From Caulobacteraceae bacterium UBA5005 (GTDB taxonomy: Bacteria; Pseudomonadota; Alphaproteobacteria; Caulobacterales; Caulobacteraceae), in the NCBI GenBank assembly GCA_002398405.1, contig DGYN01000013.1, positions 27,299 through 69,344 of the forward strand: DNA of 42,046 bases, in the 5' to 3' direction. A program made the translations under genes and the position numbers. Positions within the stretch are counted from its first letter, which is position 1; each line of letters begins with the position of its first letter. Positions 8,430 to 16,709 of the stretch are shown in pieces. The notes under the pieces are model-generated. The model saw only the letters and a list, made by a program, of their open reading frames with translations. It did no database searches and had not been told where the DNA came from.

Positions 8430-8505
8430 GCCGCTTTAGCTCAGCCGGTAGAGCACATCATTCGTAATGATGGGGTCAGGTGTTCGAGTCACCTAAGCGG
8501 CACCA
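8430..8505 (+). tRNA. tRNA-Thr(CGT)
   Basis: A full cloverleaf can be drawn. The acceptor arms GCCGCTT and AAGCGGC pair perfectly. The D arm is GCTC/GAGC. The anticodon arm CATCA/TGATG encloses loop TTCGTAA with anticodon CGT. The variable loop is GGGTC, and the T arm AGGTG-TTCGAGT-CACCT is perfect. The CCA end is encoded (8503-8505). It reads ACG threonine codons. It sits between hemY and a lipoprotein gene, with no integrase or repeated 3' end nearby to suggest use as an attachment site. Confidence 0.98.
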
Positions 8506-8563
8506 TCCTGCAACCCTCCCTCCACCTTAGCCGTTAGCTTGGCCGGAAGTGGAGACAAACGTC

Positions 8564-8872
8564 ATGATCAGCAAATTCGTATCGCTCTCGGCCATGGCCG
8601 CGGCCGCCCTCATTGGCCTTAGCGCCTGCAGCGACAAGGAAGTGATCAATGTCGCCGAACCGGCGCCGACCCCGGTGCCCGAAGGCGCGGTGCTCGTGCC
8701 GGAGATGAAGCCGACGGGCGACCTTGCATCGTCCTACGGGACCGCCCCTGTGGGTTCGGCCGGCGCTGAGCCCACCGGCTCGGCCGTCCCTGAGATGACC
8801 CCGACCGGCAATATGAAGCAGGCGGTCAATCCCAATCAGCCGTCTCAGCCCGCCGGTCCGCCGCCCAAGTAG
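8564..8872 (+). CDS. Small Pro-rich lipoprotein
   Basis: A 102-residue protein with a lipoprotein signal ending in the lipobox LSAC (lipidated Cys after a short hydrophobic stretch), followed by a charged SDKE. The mature chain is low-complexity and rich in Pro, Gly and Thr. It contains an internal duplication, VPEMKPTGDL and VPEMTPTGNM. I chose ATG 8564 over the in-frame GTG at 8549 because GTGGAGA just upstream serves as ribosome-binding site and the signal then starts normally (MISKF). I do not recognise a family. It is probably a cell-envelope lipoprotein. Confidence 0.72.
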   Translation: MISKFVSLSAMAAAALIGLSACSDKEVINVAEPAPTPVPEGAVLVPEMKPTGDLASSYGTAPVGSAGAEPTGSAVPEMTPTGNMKQAVNPNQPSQPAGPPPK

Positions 8873-8904
8873 AAAAAAGCCCGCCCGGCACGAGGCCGAG
8901 CGGG
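8873..8904 (-). terminator. Rho-independent terminator of the TonB receptor gene
   Basis: Read on the minus strand, the stem CCCGC/GCGGG is continued by CGGC/GCCG after one mismatch, with a 5-base loop, and is followed by six T residues. It lies 72 bases past the receptor stop codon. The T-run abuts the lipoprotein stop of the other strand. Confidence 0.8.
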
Positions 8905-8975
8905 TTATGGGAAGTCATCAGGTAGGGCCCGTCCGGCGGCCAGAGAGAACCTCCGGACGGGGTGGTCTTCTAGGC

Positions 8976-11924
8976 CTAGAAGTGGCGTTGAACCTCGATG
9001 CCGAAGGTGCGGGGCGGAGCGAGGTCGTAGGACTTGTAATAGATCTGGCCCGTGCCATCGCCGGCCACCGAACGGCGGGTGGCCCCGGAGAACTCGTAGA
9101 CCAGATCGTCGAAGATGTTCTGCACGTAGGCGATGACCTTGTACTTCTCGTCGGCGCTCGTGAAGATGGCCCGCAGGTTCACCTGGTCGTAGGCCGGCGT
9201 CCTCTGGATTGGGGCGTTGAACAGGCTGCCCTCGGACTCATCGCGCCAGATGTAGCTGCCCGAGACGGTGATATCACCGCCCTGCAGCACATCGCGGAAC
9301 GTATAGTTCGCGTTGATCGCGACCTTGTGCTTGGGCGAGGTGAGCAGCCGGTTACCCGAGAGATCCTGGGTGAACTGCTGCTGGCCGGTGATCAGGTCGA
9401 TTGCCCGGCCGAGCGTGCCCGGCGTCCCTTGGCAGCCCGCCGTCTGGCCCGTAACCGGAACAAGGCAGTTGATGGCGACCAACGGCTGGGCGTTCTCCAG
9501 AAGCGCAGCCGGATCAACCCCGTTCTGGAAGCCGAAGTCGGTCTTGCCATCCTTAACCCGCGCATCGAGATAACCGTAGCTGAGCAGCACCTGAAGGTTC
9601 TCGGTCGGGTACCACATGGCCTCGACCTCGATGCCCTTGTTCACGGCCGACGGCAGATTGATAAAGCTGTTGACGCTGGTGCAGGACGAGAAGTCGCCCG
9701 GCGTCGTGCAGCGGTCGAAGATCGGCAGCGGCAGCTGGATGTCGGTGTAGTCGTAGTAGAAGGCCGAGGTGTTGATGCGCAGCGATCCGTTGATCGTCGC
9801 CTTGGCCCCGATCTCGTAGGAGTTGACGGTCTCCTGCTTGATCAGCGGCACGGCGTTGATGAAGCCGGCGTTGAGGCCGCCCGGACGATAGCCTCGCGCA
9901 TAGCGCGCATAGAGCATGGTGTCGTCGTTCAGGTCGAAATCGACGCCGATCGAGCCTGTGACGGCGTCGGTGTCGCTCACCAGGTCCCGTTCACGGGCGC
10001 CGGTGGTGCGGTTCTGGGTCGGGAAATCCGTGACGCCAGGGGCGAACAGAATGCCGGTCGGTCCAGTTCCCGTCACGACGGCCGCCAGCGAACCATCCGG
10101 CAGGACCCGTTGTGTCGTACTGCCGGCGAGCAGCGGGAACTGATCGACGGGCAATAGGGTATAACCGGCTGGCACCACCGCCGTCGCGGCGTTCACCAGG
10201 GTGTAGCCGCGGAAGAACGAGAAGGTGTTGTCAACCACGGTGTCGCCCGCGGCGGTCGAGGTTACCTGTAGGAAACGGGCCCTCTCGTGGACTTCCTTTT
10301 CGTCGCGGTTGAAGCGCAGGCCAAGGGTGAATTTCAGCCGGTCGTTCAATTCATAGTCGACCTGACCAAAGGCGGCGTAGGAGTTGGTTTCACCGGTCAG
10401 GTTGCCGAAAGTCAGACGGTCTTGAAGCTGGTTGGCGGGCGGCGTCGCGCCCGGGAAGGGCACCAGACCGAAGGCGGCGAAGGCATAGGCGCCCGGCTGG
10501 GCCAGCGCCGTGCGGAAACCGGGCGCAAAGATGGTCTGGGGCGTCTGGTCGTACTGCTCGTTCGACGCGAACAGACCGGCGACCCACTGCAGCGGGCCGT
10601 CCGCTACCGAGGTAAAGGTCAGTTCGTTGGAGTACCACTCGCGCTGTTCTTCATACCGGTTGATCAGGCCTGGAGAAATGCGGCGGCTGGTGATGGTCGG
10701 AGCCGTATTGGGGCCATTGTAGGTCGCCGCGCCGATCAGATAGGACTCCACCGGGCTCTCGTCGGCGTCGGTGTTGTGCTCGTAGGCGTATTCCTGAATG
10801 CCGCCGATCCACTTCACGTCCGCGAAGGGCGCGTGCCAGGTCACGTGCGTGATGTAGGAATGCGACGGCTCGGTCAGTTCCTGGCGGGCCGGGAAGTTGG
10901 TGTTGTACTGGCGCAGGTTGGCTTCGGTGATCGGGTTGGTGCGCTGAGTGCCCAGCAACACCGGTTGCGGGTCGAAAGCGACCACGGTTCCGGGGGGCGG
11001 CGCGCCTCCCGCTCCGGGCCCCACGGTCAGGCGCACTTGGCCGCAGCCGGTGCCCGGCGGGAACAGGCCGTAGAAGTTGGTCGGCGTGTTGCCGCCGCCC
11101 AGGCTGGGGATGCAGGGGTTGGTGCCCGCGATATAGGGCGCCACGGCCGCGCCGCTGCGGCGGCGCTCCTTATAATCCGACCATCCCATCTTGAAGTAGA
11201 TATCGACGTCCTCGCCGGCGTCCGCCTCCAACAGCAGGTCGTAGGTCGACCGGTTGCCGAGGTTAGTGCCCTCGGTGCGGTCGTCCGCGGCGTTTTCGAA
11301 CCAGCCCTTGCCCTGACGGCTCAGCGCGGCGTTGAAACGGCCGCGCAGCCAGGGGGTGATCGGACCGGTAATGGTGGCGTCGAAGATGTAGCGCTCGTAA
11401 TTGCCGGCCTGGACCGACACCGCGCCGCCGAACTCATCGTCCGGGCGCTTCAGATAGGTGTTGATCGAACCGGCGATGGAACCCCGGCCGGCCAGCGAGC
11501 CCTGCGGGCCGCGCAGGATTTCGTTACGGTCGATGAACAGCGGCCGCCGGGCCGCGTCCTGCACTGAGGAGGTGTAGACGCCGTCGAGATAGTTGGCCAC
11601 CGGGCTGTCGATGGCGAAGCTGTTGTCCTGCCGGCCGATGCCGCGGATCGCCGGGCGGTCGGTGGCGTTGTTGTAGTACATCCCCGGCGTGAACTGGGCC
11701 ATCTCGGAGATGGTGCCGATGCCCACCCGTTCCTTGGTCTCATCGTCCAGCGCGGTCACCGACACCGGCACGTCCTGCAGGCTTTGCGCCCGGCGTTCCG
11801 TGGTGACGATCAGTTCATCGATCAGCGTGTCCTGATCATCCGCCGGCGGTTGAGCAAAAGCCGGCGTGGCGATCGCCAGCGCCACCAAGGCGCAGCTGGC
11901 AAGCAGAGTTGTGCGAGTGTTCAT
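8976..11924 (-). CDS. TonB-dependent outer-membrane receptor
   Basis: A 982-residue receptor of the large Caulobacter/Sphingomonas type. It has a signal peptide (residues 1-24, cut after AFA), a TonB-box-like DELIVTTERR, then a plug domain (TERRAQSLQDVPVSVTAL ... RGIGRQDNSF ... EILRGPQGSLAGRGSIAGSI). A ~750-residue beta barrel follows, with typical segments such as YARYARGYRPGGLNAGF, ending in the C-terminal aromatic RTFGIEVQRHF. Such proteins import siderophores, sugars, polyphenols or other scarce nutrients using TonB energy; the substrate cannot be read from sequence. It is divergent from a double-TetR regulator, which is its likely repressor. Its transcript ends at the terminator at 8873-8904. 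Confidence 0.95.
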   Translation of the reverse strand: MNTRTTLLASCALVALAIATPAFAQPPADDQDTLIDELIVTTERRAQSLQDVPVSVTALDDETKERVGIGTISEMAQFTPGMYYNNATDRPAIRGIGRQDNSFAIDSPVANYLDGVYTSSVQDAARRPLFIDRNEILRGPQGSLAGRGSIAGSINTYLKRPDDEFGGAVSVQAGNYERYIFDATITGPITPWLRGRFNAALSRQGKGWFENAADDRTEGTNLGNRSTYDLLLEADAGEDVDIYFKMGWSDYKERRRSGAAVAPYIAGTNPCIPSLGGGNTPTNFYGLFPPGTGCGQVRLTVGPGAGGAPPPGTVVAFDPQPVLLGTQRTNPITEANLRQYNTNFPARQELTEPSHSYITHVTWHAPFADVKWIGGIQEYAYEHNTDADESPVESYLIGAATYNGPNTAPTITSRRISPGLINRYEEQREWYSNELTFTSVADGPLQWVAGLFASNEQYDQTPQTIFAPGFRTALAQPGAYAFAAFGLVPFPGATPPANQLQDRLTFGNLTGETNSYAAFGQVDYELNDRLKFTLGLRFNRDEKEVHERARFLQVTSTAAGDTVVDNTFSFFRGYTLVNAATAVVPAGYTLLPVDQFPLLAGSTTQRVLPDGSLAAVVTGTGPTGILFAPGVTDFPTQNRTTGARERDLVSDTDAVTGSIGVDFDLNDDTMLYARYARGYRPGGLNAGFINAVPLIKQETVNSYEIGAKATINGSLRINTSAFYYDYTDIQLPLPIFDRCTTPGDFSSCTSVNSFINLPSAVNKGIEVEAMWYPTENLQVLLSYGYLDARVKDGKTDFGFQNGVDPAALLENAQPLVAINCLVPVTGQTAGCQGTPGTLGRAIDLITGQQQFTQDLSGNRLLTSPKHKVAINANYTFRDVLQGGDITVSGSYIWRDESEGSLFNAPIQRTPAYDQVNLRAIFTSADEKYKVIAYVQNIFDDLVYEFSGATRRSVAGDGTGQIYYKSYDLAPPRTFGIEVQRHF

Positions 11925-12041
11925 CAGCGTTCTTCCCCTTACGCAGATAGTTTTCTTATATTACTGACCTTGGCCTTCCAGGATCGTGGCGTCAATAAGG
12001 AATTTGTCAGGGTAGTATGACTTCGATGCAACGAGAGCGCG

Positions 12042-12057
12042 AAACAACTGATTGTTT
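12042..12057. promoter_or_regulatory. Perfect inverted repeat between receptor and regulator (candidate operator)
   Basis: AAACAA-CTGA-TTGTTT is a perfect 6-bp inverted repeat with a 4-bp spacer in the 211-base divergent intergenic region. This region is unusually AT-rich for the window. The site lies 118 bases before the receptor start and 79 before the regulator start, a suitable place for autoregulation by the adjacent TetR-type protein. No direct evidence links protein and site. Confidence 0.4.
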
Positions 12058-12135
12058 TTACTTGGTTTGTGTGTCAGATACCGGTTTCCTCTCTGCAATA
12101 TTGCGCGACAGGTACGGACAGGAGGCCTAGGCTTA

Positions 12136-13395
12136 GTGCCCGCTCGGGAACGGTTCGAAGTCGTCGAGGGCCAGGGCGCCAGGGGCCGCAAGACGACCCC
12201 TCGCGCCTCCACGGCCGAGAGCAAGTTCGAGGCGCGGCGTGAGCAGATCGTCGACGCGGCGGTCACTCAGCTAAACCGCCACGGCATCCGCGGCATGACC
12301 CTGTCGAACGTCGCCGAACGGCTGTCCCTGGCCCCCTCCGCGGTCGGCTACTACTTCCGGCGCAAGGAGGACCTGGCGGCCGCCTGCTATTACGCTAGCC
12401 TGACCCGGCTTTCGGCCAAGGTGGATCAGGCGGCGGCGACCGGAGGGAAGCAACCCCTGCAGGCTCTGGTCCGGCTACTGTTCGATTACCGCCGCCGGGT
12501 GGAGCTTGGCGAAGAGGCGGAAATCGCCTGGCACGAGGATGTGAGGACCATCGGCAATGACGAGGTCAATGCGGCCTATGTCGATTTCTTCCGCAAGATC
12601 AGAGCCCTGTTCGGAGAGGCCAAGGGGGAAGAGGCCCGGGCGGCGCGAAACGCCCGCACCCACCTGTTTCTGTCGGAACTCTACTGGGCGGTCAGCTGGC
12701 TGCCCAAGTACCACCCGCATGACTACATGCGTATGGCCGACCGGCTGATCGACATTCTGGAAAACGGCCTGGCCGCCCCGGGCCGTGGCTTTGAACCCAG
12801 GCCGTTGGCCATCAAGCTCCACGATGAGGACGATCCCAAGCTGATGTTCCTGCGCGCCGCCACCGAGCTCATCAATGAGCGGGGCTATCTTGGCGCCTCG
12901 GTGCAGAAGATTTCGGCCCGTTTGAACGTCACCAAGGGCGCCTTCTATCACCGGCACGACGCCAAGAGCGACCTGGTGGGCCAGTGCTTCGAGCGGACCT
13001 GGCGGCTGGTGGCCGAGACCCAGGTGGCCGCGGACGTCGCGACCTCGACCGGACTGCGGAACATCGCCTCGGTGGCGAGCTTCCTGGTCGAGCACCAGCT
13101 TTCCGGCGATCTGCCCTTGATGCGGTCGGCGGCGCTGGCCGCGGCGCCGGCGGAACTTAGGCCCGACCTCGTCGCCGGCTTCGACCGGATCGCCAACCGC
13201 TTCGCCAGCGTGATCAGTGACGGGCTAAAGGACGGCTCGATCCGGCCGGTGGAGGTGGGTGTGGCCGCATACACTGTGAACGGGGCGATCAACGCCGCCG
13301 CTGAACTCCATTTCTGGGCGCCCGGCATGGAGCCGGCCCAGATCACCCGGCACTATCTTGAGCCCCTGTTCACCGGCCTTCTCCCGAAAGCCTGA
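12136..13395 (+). CDS. Transcriptional regulator with two TetR DNA-binding domains
   Basis: A 419-residue regulator with two TetR/AcrR-type units in one chain. The first HTH is at about residues 34-82 (ARREQIVDAAVTQL ... LSLAPSAVGYYFRRKEDL). The second is at about 235-282 (RAATELINERGYLGASVQ ... LNVTKGAFYHRHDAKSDLV). Each is followed by a helical ligand-type domain. I chose GTG 12136 because GGAGG lies 10 bases upstream and the sequence from there is basic and regulator-like. An ATG 84 bases earlier would add an implausible leader. The gene is divergent from the TonB receptor and probably controls it. Tandem TetR proteins like this act as built-in pseudo-dimers; the inducer is unknown. Confidence 0.87.
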   Translation: MPARERFEVVEGQGARGRKTTPRASTAESKFEARREQIVDAAVTQLNRHGIRGMTLSNVAERLSLAPSAVGYYFRRKEDLAAACYYASLTRLSAKVDQAAATGGKQPLQALVRLLFDYRRRVELGEEAEIAWHEDVRTIGNDEVNAAYVDFFRKIRALFGEAKGEEARAARNARTHLFLSELYWAVSWLPKYHPHDYMRMADRLIDILENGLAAPGRGFEPRPLAIKLHDEDDPKLMFLRAATELINERGYLGASVQKISARLNVTKGAFYHRHDAKSDLVGQCFERTWRLVAETQVAADVATSTGLRNIASVASFLVEHQLSGDLPLMRSAALAAAPAELRPDLVAGFDRIANRFASVISDGLKDGSIRPVEVGVAAYTVNGAINAAAELHFWAPGMEPAQITRHYLEPLFTGLLPKA

Positions 13396-13414
13396 ACGGC
13401 GAGGCCACAATGCG

Positions 13415-13444
13415 AAAAGCCCGCGTGGGATGGGCGGGCCTTTA
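13415..13444 (+). terminator. Rho-independent terminator after the double-TetR gene
   Basis: GCCCGC (13419-13424) pairs with GCGGGC (13434-13439) around a 9-base loop, preceded by AAAA and followed by CTTT. It lies 20 bases after the stop codon. The T-run is short, so it may be of moderate strength. Confidence 0.65.
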
Positions 13445-13462
13445 TCGTCTGAGGGTCTAAGC

Positions 13463-13541
13463 GTCGGCTGGCCGGACCAACGGTCCAGGGGGGCTGGGGG
13501 GGCTGTTCAGGATCCGGGAGCGCCAGAACCGGTCAGCCGAC
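13463..13541. other. Structured intergenic segment, possible small RNA or repeat
   Basis: The arms GTCGGCTGGCCGG (13463-13475) and CCGGTCAGCCGAC (13529-13541) are complementary at 12 of 13 positions. They enclose 53 bases that hold a second hairpin (GGACC-aac-GGTCC) and two G-runs. No gene with plausible coding character covers it. It could be a noncoding RNA, a degraded repeat, or a protein-binding region ahead of the DUF2794 gene. No known RNA family is recognised. Confidence 0.3.
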
Positions 13542-13631
13542 AGTCGTAAGATCGGGGGGCAAGCAGGCGGGCAAAGGACCGAAATAAGGTCATTTCGTGT
13601 TGCGGGCGATTTGGGGTTAGGCTCAGATTCG

Positions 13632-13967
13632 ATGAGCGTTGACGGCAGTTTCGGCGCACCGAGGGTCAGCACCGTCTTTTTTGAAAGGCGCGAGCTGGAG
13701 CGGATTTTGCGCCTCTATGCGCGGAAGGTGACCGCGGGCGAATGGCGCGACTACGCCATTGATGGCCTTCGCGACGCCGCGGTCTTCACCGTATTCCGCC
13801 GCGCCTCCGAGCCGCCCCTCTACCAGATCGAAAAGCGCCCCGCCCTGGCGCGCCGCCAGGGCGCCTGGGCGATCATCGGCCGGGGCGGGGTGATCGTCCG
13901 CCGCGAGCATGAACTGGAGGCGGCCCTGCGCTTCTTCGACAAGGACCGCTTTTCGGTGGTCAGATAG
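13632..13967 (+). CDS. DUF2794 family protein
   Basis: A 111-residue protein with the DUF2794 pattern: VFFERRELERILRLYARKVTAGEWRDYAID... FTVFRRASEPPLYQIEKRPALARRQGAW... VVR. This family is widespread in alphaproteobacteria, with no assigned function. It is probably cytoplasmic, as there is no signal or membrane segment. The start is ATG 13632 rather than upstream in-frame codons, because homologues begin close to the VSTVFF strand. The gene is followed by a strong bidirectional terminator shared with the convergent Bax-inhibitor gene. Confidence 0.85.
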   Translation: MSVDGSFGAPRVSTVFFERRELERILRLYARKVTAGEWRDYAIDGLRDAAVFTVFRRASEPPLYQIEKRPALARRQGAWAIIGRGGVIVRREHELEAALRFFDKDRFSVVR

Positions 13968-13972
13968 GCAAA

Positions 13973-14010
13973 GAAAAACCCCGGCGCTTCGCAGCGCCGG
14001 GGCTTCTTTT
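13973..14010. terminator. Bidirectional rho-independent terminator
   Basis: The 9-bp perfect stem CCCCGGCGC (13979-13987) and GCGCCGGGG (13994-14002) has loop TTCGCA. It is flanked by an A-run on the left and CTTCTTTT on the right, so it can end transcription from both the DUF2794 gene (plus) and the Bax-inhibitor family gene (minus). Confidence 0.9.
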
Positions 14011-14029
14011 GTCTTGGGTGCGCTGCGGC

Positions 14030-14785
14030 CTAGTCGCGGCGCACGCCCAGGAACATCAACAGGAAGCGGAACAGGTTGATGAAGTCCAGGTAGAGGTTCA
14101 GGGCGCCAAAGCTGGTCGCCACCGACATAGCCGCCTGGTCGCCGCCCATCTCATAGTAGCTCATCTTCAGGCGTTGGGTGTCGTAGGCGGTGAGGCCCGC
14201 GAAGATCAAGACGCCGACGCCGGCGATCATCAGCTGCATCAGCGACGAGCCGATGAAGATGTTGACGATCGAGGCGATGAAGATGCCCCAGACGCCCATG
14301 ATCAGGAAGCTGCCCATGCCGGTCAGGTCCTTCTTGGTGGTGTAGCCCACCAGGGAAAGGACGCCGAAGGCGCTGGCCGTGATCAGGAAGGTCGAGAAGA
14401 TGCTTGTGCCCGTATAGAGCAGCACCAGCGAGCCCATCGAGGCGCCGATCAGGGCGACGATGGTCCAGTAGATCAGGCTGGCGGTCCTGGGGTTCATCGA
14501 GCGGCTGATGAAGCCGGCCATCAGCAGAATGCCGATTGGGGCCAGGGAAACGACCCAGCCGAGCCCCGTATAGCCGGTGATCAGGCCTTCCGGCGTGGTC
14601 GAGAACAGCAGCTTCTGCACGGGGGCGAAGTTGCCGGTCACCCAGGCCAGGGCGGCGGAAAGCACCAGGCCGAGGGCCAGCTTGTTATAGACCCCCAGCA
14701 TGAAGCTGCGCAGACCGGCGTCCACCGACATATCGGCGCTGACGACCGGGGCCGTTTGCGCATGGTTGCGGTCGAAGTCGCTCAT
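14030..14785 (-). CDS. Bax inhibitor-1/YccA family membrane protein
   Basis: A 251-residue protein with about seven membrane helices after a ~30-residue soluble N-terminus. Features typical of the BI-1 (TMBIM/YbhL) family are FMLGVYNKLALGLVLSAAL, TASLIYWTIVALIGASMG, the late LTAYDTQRLKMSYY segment (its Asp is a proposed pH-sensing residue) and GALNLYLDFINLFRFLL at the C-terminus. Bacterial members act as inner-membrane calcium-leak channels or are linked to membrane protein quality control. AGGA lies about 10 bases before the ATG. It is a single-gene unit ending at the shared terminator. Confidence 0.93.
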   Translation of the reverse strand: MSDFDRNHAQTAPVVSADMSVDAGLRSFMLGVYNKLALGLVLSAALAWVTGNFAPVQKLLFSTTPEGLITGYTGLGWVVSLAPIGILLMAGFISRSMNPRTASLIYWTIVALIGASMGSLVLLYTGTSIFSTFLITASAFGVLSLVGYTTKKDLTGMGSFLIMGVWGIFIASIVNIFIGSSLMQLMIAGVGVLIFAGLTAYDTQRLKMSYYEMGGDQAAMSVATSFGALNLYLDFINLFRFLLMFLGVRRD

Positions 14786-14881
14786 CGCGATGAATTCCTC
14801 GTTTCAACGTCCGTTAGCCGGACCTCACACCAATATCGGGAATGGATTGGATTGGCGCAAGGGCCCGCCTATCTAGGGCCC

Positions 14882-15418
14882 GTGATCCGCCTCTTCGCCG
14901 CCATTCCCTTGCCGCCCGATGTGGGCGAGGTCCTGGCCCAGCGCCAGAGCCATGTGCAGGCCGCTGCCTGGCGCCCGCTGGAGGCCCTGCACATCACCCT
15001 GCGCTTCTTCGGCGAAGTCCCGGAGCCCGCCATCCAGGACATTGATGCGGAACTGGCCGCCGCGGTGATCCCGCCCTTCGACCTGACGCTCGCCGGCGCG
15101 GGTCATTTCGGGGAGGGCGACCGCATCCGCGCGATCTGGGCGGGGGTGTCGCAGAGCGAGGCCTTGAAACGTCTTGCGGCCCGTTGCGAGACGGCGGCCA
15201 GGCGAGCGGGCCTCTCGCCCGAGGCCCGCAATTTCATGCCGCACGTGACCATCGCCTATCTGCGCCGCCCCGACCCCGCCGAGGTCGCGGCCTGGATCGC
15301 TCGCAACAACCTGTTGAAAACCCAAGCCTTCCGGGTTGAACGCTTTGGCCTCTATTCCAGCTGGCCGGGGGAAAACGGGTCGCGCTACGAGCTTGAGCGG
15401 CACTATCGCCTCCGCTGA
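14882..15418 (+). CDS. thpR: RNA 2',3'-cyclic phosphodiesterase ThpR (2H family)
   Basis: A 178-residue 2H phosphoesterase. The two catalytic HxTx motifs are present: HITL (His37, in ALHITLRFFGE) and HVTI (His121, in MPHVTIAYL). The start IRLFAAIPLP and the C-terminal GLYSSWPGENGSRYE are typical. The enzyme opens 2',3'-cyclic phosphates on RNA ends and is historically known as 2'-5' RNA ligase. The start is GTG at 14882, directly before IRLFAAIP. The frame is open far upstream, but only antisense to the Bax-inhibitor gene. Confidence 0.93.
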   Translation: MIRLFAAIPLPPDVGEVLAQRQSHVQAAAWRPLEALHITLRFFGEVPEPAIQDIDAELAAAVIPPFDLTLAGAGHFGEGDRIRAIWAGVSQSEALKRLAARCETAARRAGLSPEARNFMPHVTIAYLRRPDPAEVAAWIARNNLLKTQAFRVERFGLYSSWPGENGSRYELERHYRLR

Positions 15419-15475
15419 GACGAATTATTCACTTCGGCCTGCTTTCCTTTGAGGCTCAGCCGAACGAGTTGAGCC

Positions 15476-16567
15476 GTGAACGAAGCGACCCATATCAAGC
15501 CCCTGACGGCGATGCGTTTTTACGCCGCCATGTGGGTGGTGCTGTTCCACTATTGGCCGAAACTGGCGGTCGCCGGTGGGACGCCCGCCTTTGTTGAGCG
15601 CGGCTATCTCGGGGTGGAGCTGTTCTTCGTCCTCTCCGGCTTCATCCTCTGCCACGTCTATCTGCCGGCGGCAGAGCGGGGCGGCTTCAAATACGGCAGT
15701 TTCCTGTGGGCGCGGATCGCCAGGGTCTACCCCCTGCACCTGGCGACCCTGCTGGGCGTTGGCGTCCTAGCAATCGGAGCGACGGTCGCGGGCTTTTCCA
15801 TCGATTCGGCGATCCTCTCCTGGCAATCCCTGCCGGCCAACCTCTTGATGCTGCACGCCTGGGGCCTCGCGCCGGAAGCCGGCTGGAACCACCCCTCCTG
15901 GTCGATCTCGGCCGAGTGGTTCGCCTATCTTTCCTTCCCGTTGTTCGCCTGGGTGGCGCTCAAGGTGAAGTCCCGGCCCTTCGCCGCCTTCGCCGGGGCC
16001 GGCGCCCTCCTGGCCGTCCTCTATGCCGTCTTCCCGCTCTTTGCCGGCCATACCCTGACCAGCGCCACCATCGCCTGGGGCGCCCTTCGGATCGTTCCCT
16101 GCTTCGCCCTGGGCTGCGCCGCCTATCTGGTGTGGAAGGCCGACGTCCTGCGCGACAAGGCTCAGGCTGTGGGCCTCTCGGCCCTGCTCATTGCCGCCAT
16201 CGCCGCCATGGCGGCGTTCGGGGCGCACGATACGCCGCTGGTTCTCACCTTCGGGGCCCTGATGGTCAGCCTCGCCTCGCTCACCAGCACCGGCAGCAAG
16301 GCCATGACCAGCCGCATCGGCGTCTACCTCGGCGAGATCAGCTACGCGGTCTATATGGTCTGCGTGCCGTGGAAACTTTTGTTCGTGAACGCGGCCTCCA
16401 AGCTCCTGGGCGTCTCAGAACAGATGCCGCTGTGGCTTTGGGCCGTCTTCATCGTCTCGGTCGTTCCGCTCGCCGCCGCCGCCCATCACCTGGTGGAGCG
16501 CCCGGCCCGCACCGCCTTGAAAACCTTCGCCGATCGCCGCCGCGCCGCCGCCCCCAAGTTCGCCTAA
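15476..16567 (+). CDS. Membrane acyltransferase (acyltransferase 3 family, OafA-like)
   Basis: A 363-residue protein with about ten membrane helices. Family hallmarks are LTAMRFYAAMWVVLFHYWP (with the catalytic-type RxxA...H pattern), GYLGVELFFVLSGFILCHVY and FLWARIARVYPLHL. Such enzymes transfer acetyl or other acyl groups to sugars of lipopolysaccharide, exopolysaccharide or glycolipids. The start is GTG at 15476. No polysaccharide gene cluster surrounds it, so the acceptor is unknown. The C-terminal tail is basic (FADRRRAAAPKFA). Confidence 0.92.
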   Translation: MNEATHIKPLTAMRFYAAMWVVLFHYWPKLAVAGGTPAFVERGYLGVELFFVLSGFILCHVYLPAAERGGFKYGSFLWARIARVYPLHLATLLGVGVLAIGATVAGFSIDSAILSWQSLPANLLMLHAWGLAPEAGWNHPSWSISAEWFAYLSFPLFAWVALKVKSRPFAAFAGAGALLAVLYAVFPLFAGHTLTSATIAWGALRIVPCFALGCAAYLVWKADVLRDKAQAVGLSALLIAAIAAMAAFGAHDTPLVLTFGALMVSLASLTSTGSKAMTSRIGVYLGEISYAVYMVCVPWKLLFVNAASKLLGVSEQMPLWLWAVFIVSVVPLAAAAHHLVERPARTALKTFADRRRAAAPKFA

Positions 16568-16709
16568 AAGAGCGGCAGAGGCGGCGCCCGTTTCACAAGC
16601 AGTTTACGGCGCCGTGATCGTACGAGGCGGGAAATAGTCTTTTCATTTCTTGCTGGCATAGCTATCCCCGGCCCCAACGCTCGGGGGGCGGGAGTAGTAG
16701 CGGGTTAGC

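Noticed and set aside
8430..8505. tRNA-Thr as an integration site for a genomic island
   Set aside because: No integrase gene and no duplicated tRNA 3' end could be found in the downstream sequence.
10287..11567. A 426-codon open frame on the plus strand opposite the TonB receptor
   Set aside because: Low-complexity Arg/Val/Gly composition, no domain and no ribosome-binding site; the opposite strand encodes a clear receptor.
12052..12135. N-terminal extension of the double-TetR regulator from an upstream ATG
   Set aside because: It would run through the candidate operator and promoter region, has no ribosome-binding site, and encodes an untypical hydrophobic leader. GTG 12136 has GGAGG upstream.
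13500..13545. Possible bacterial SRP (4.5S) RNA
   Set aside because: The piece CTGTTCAGGATCCGGGAG looks superficially similar, but the conserved GGTCAGG...GGAA...AGCAGCC apical loop is not present.
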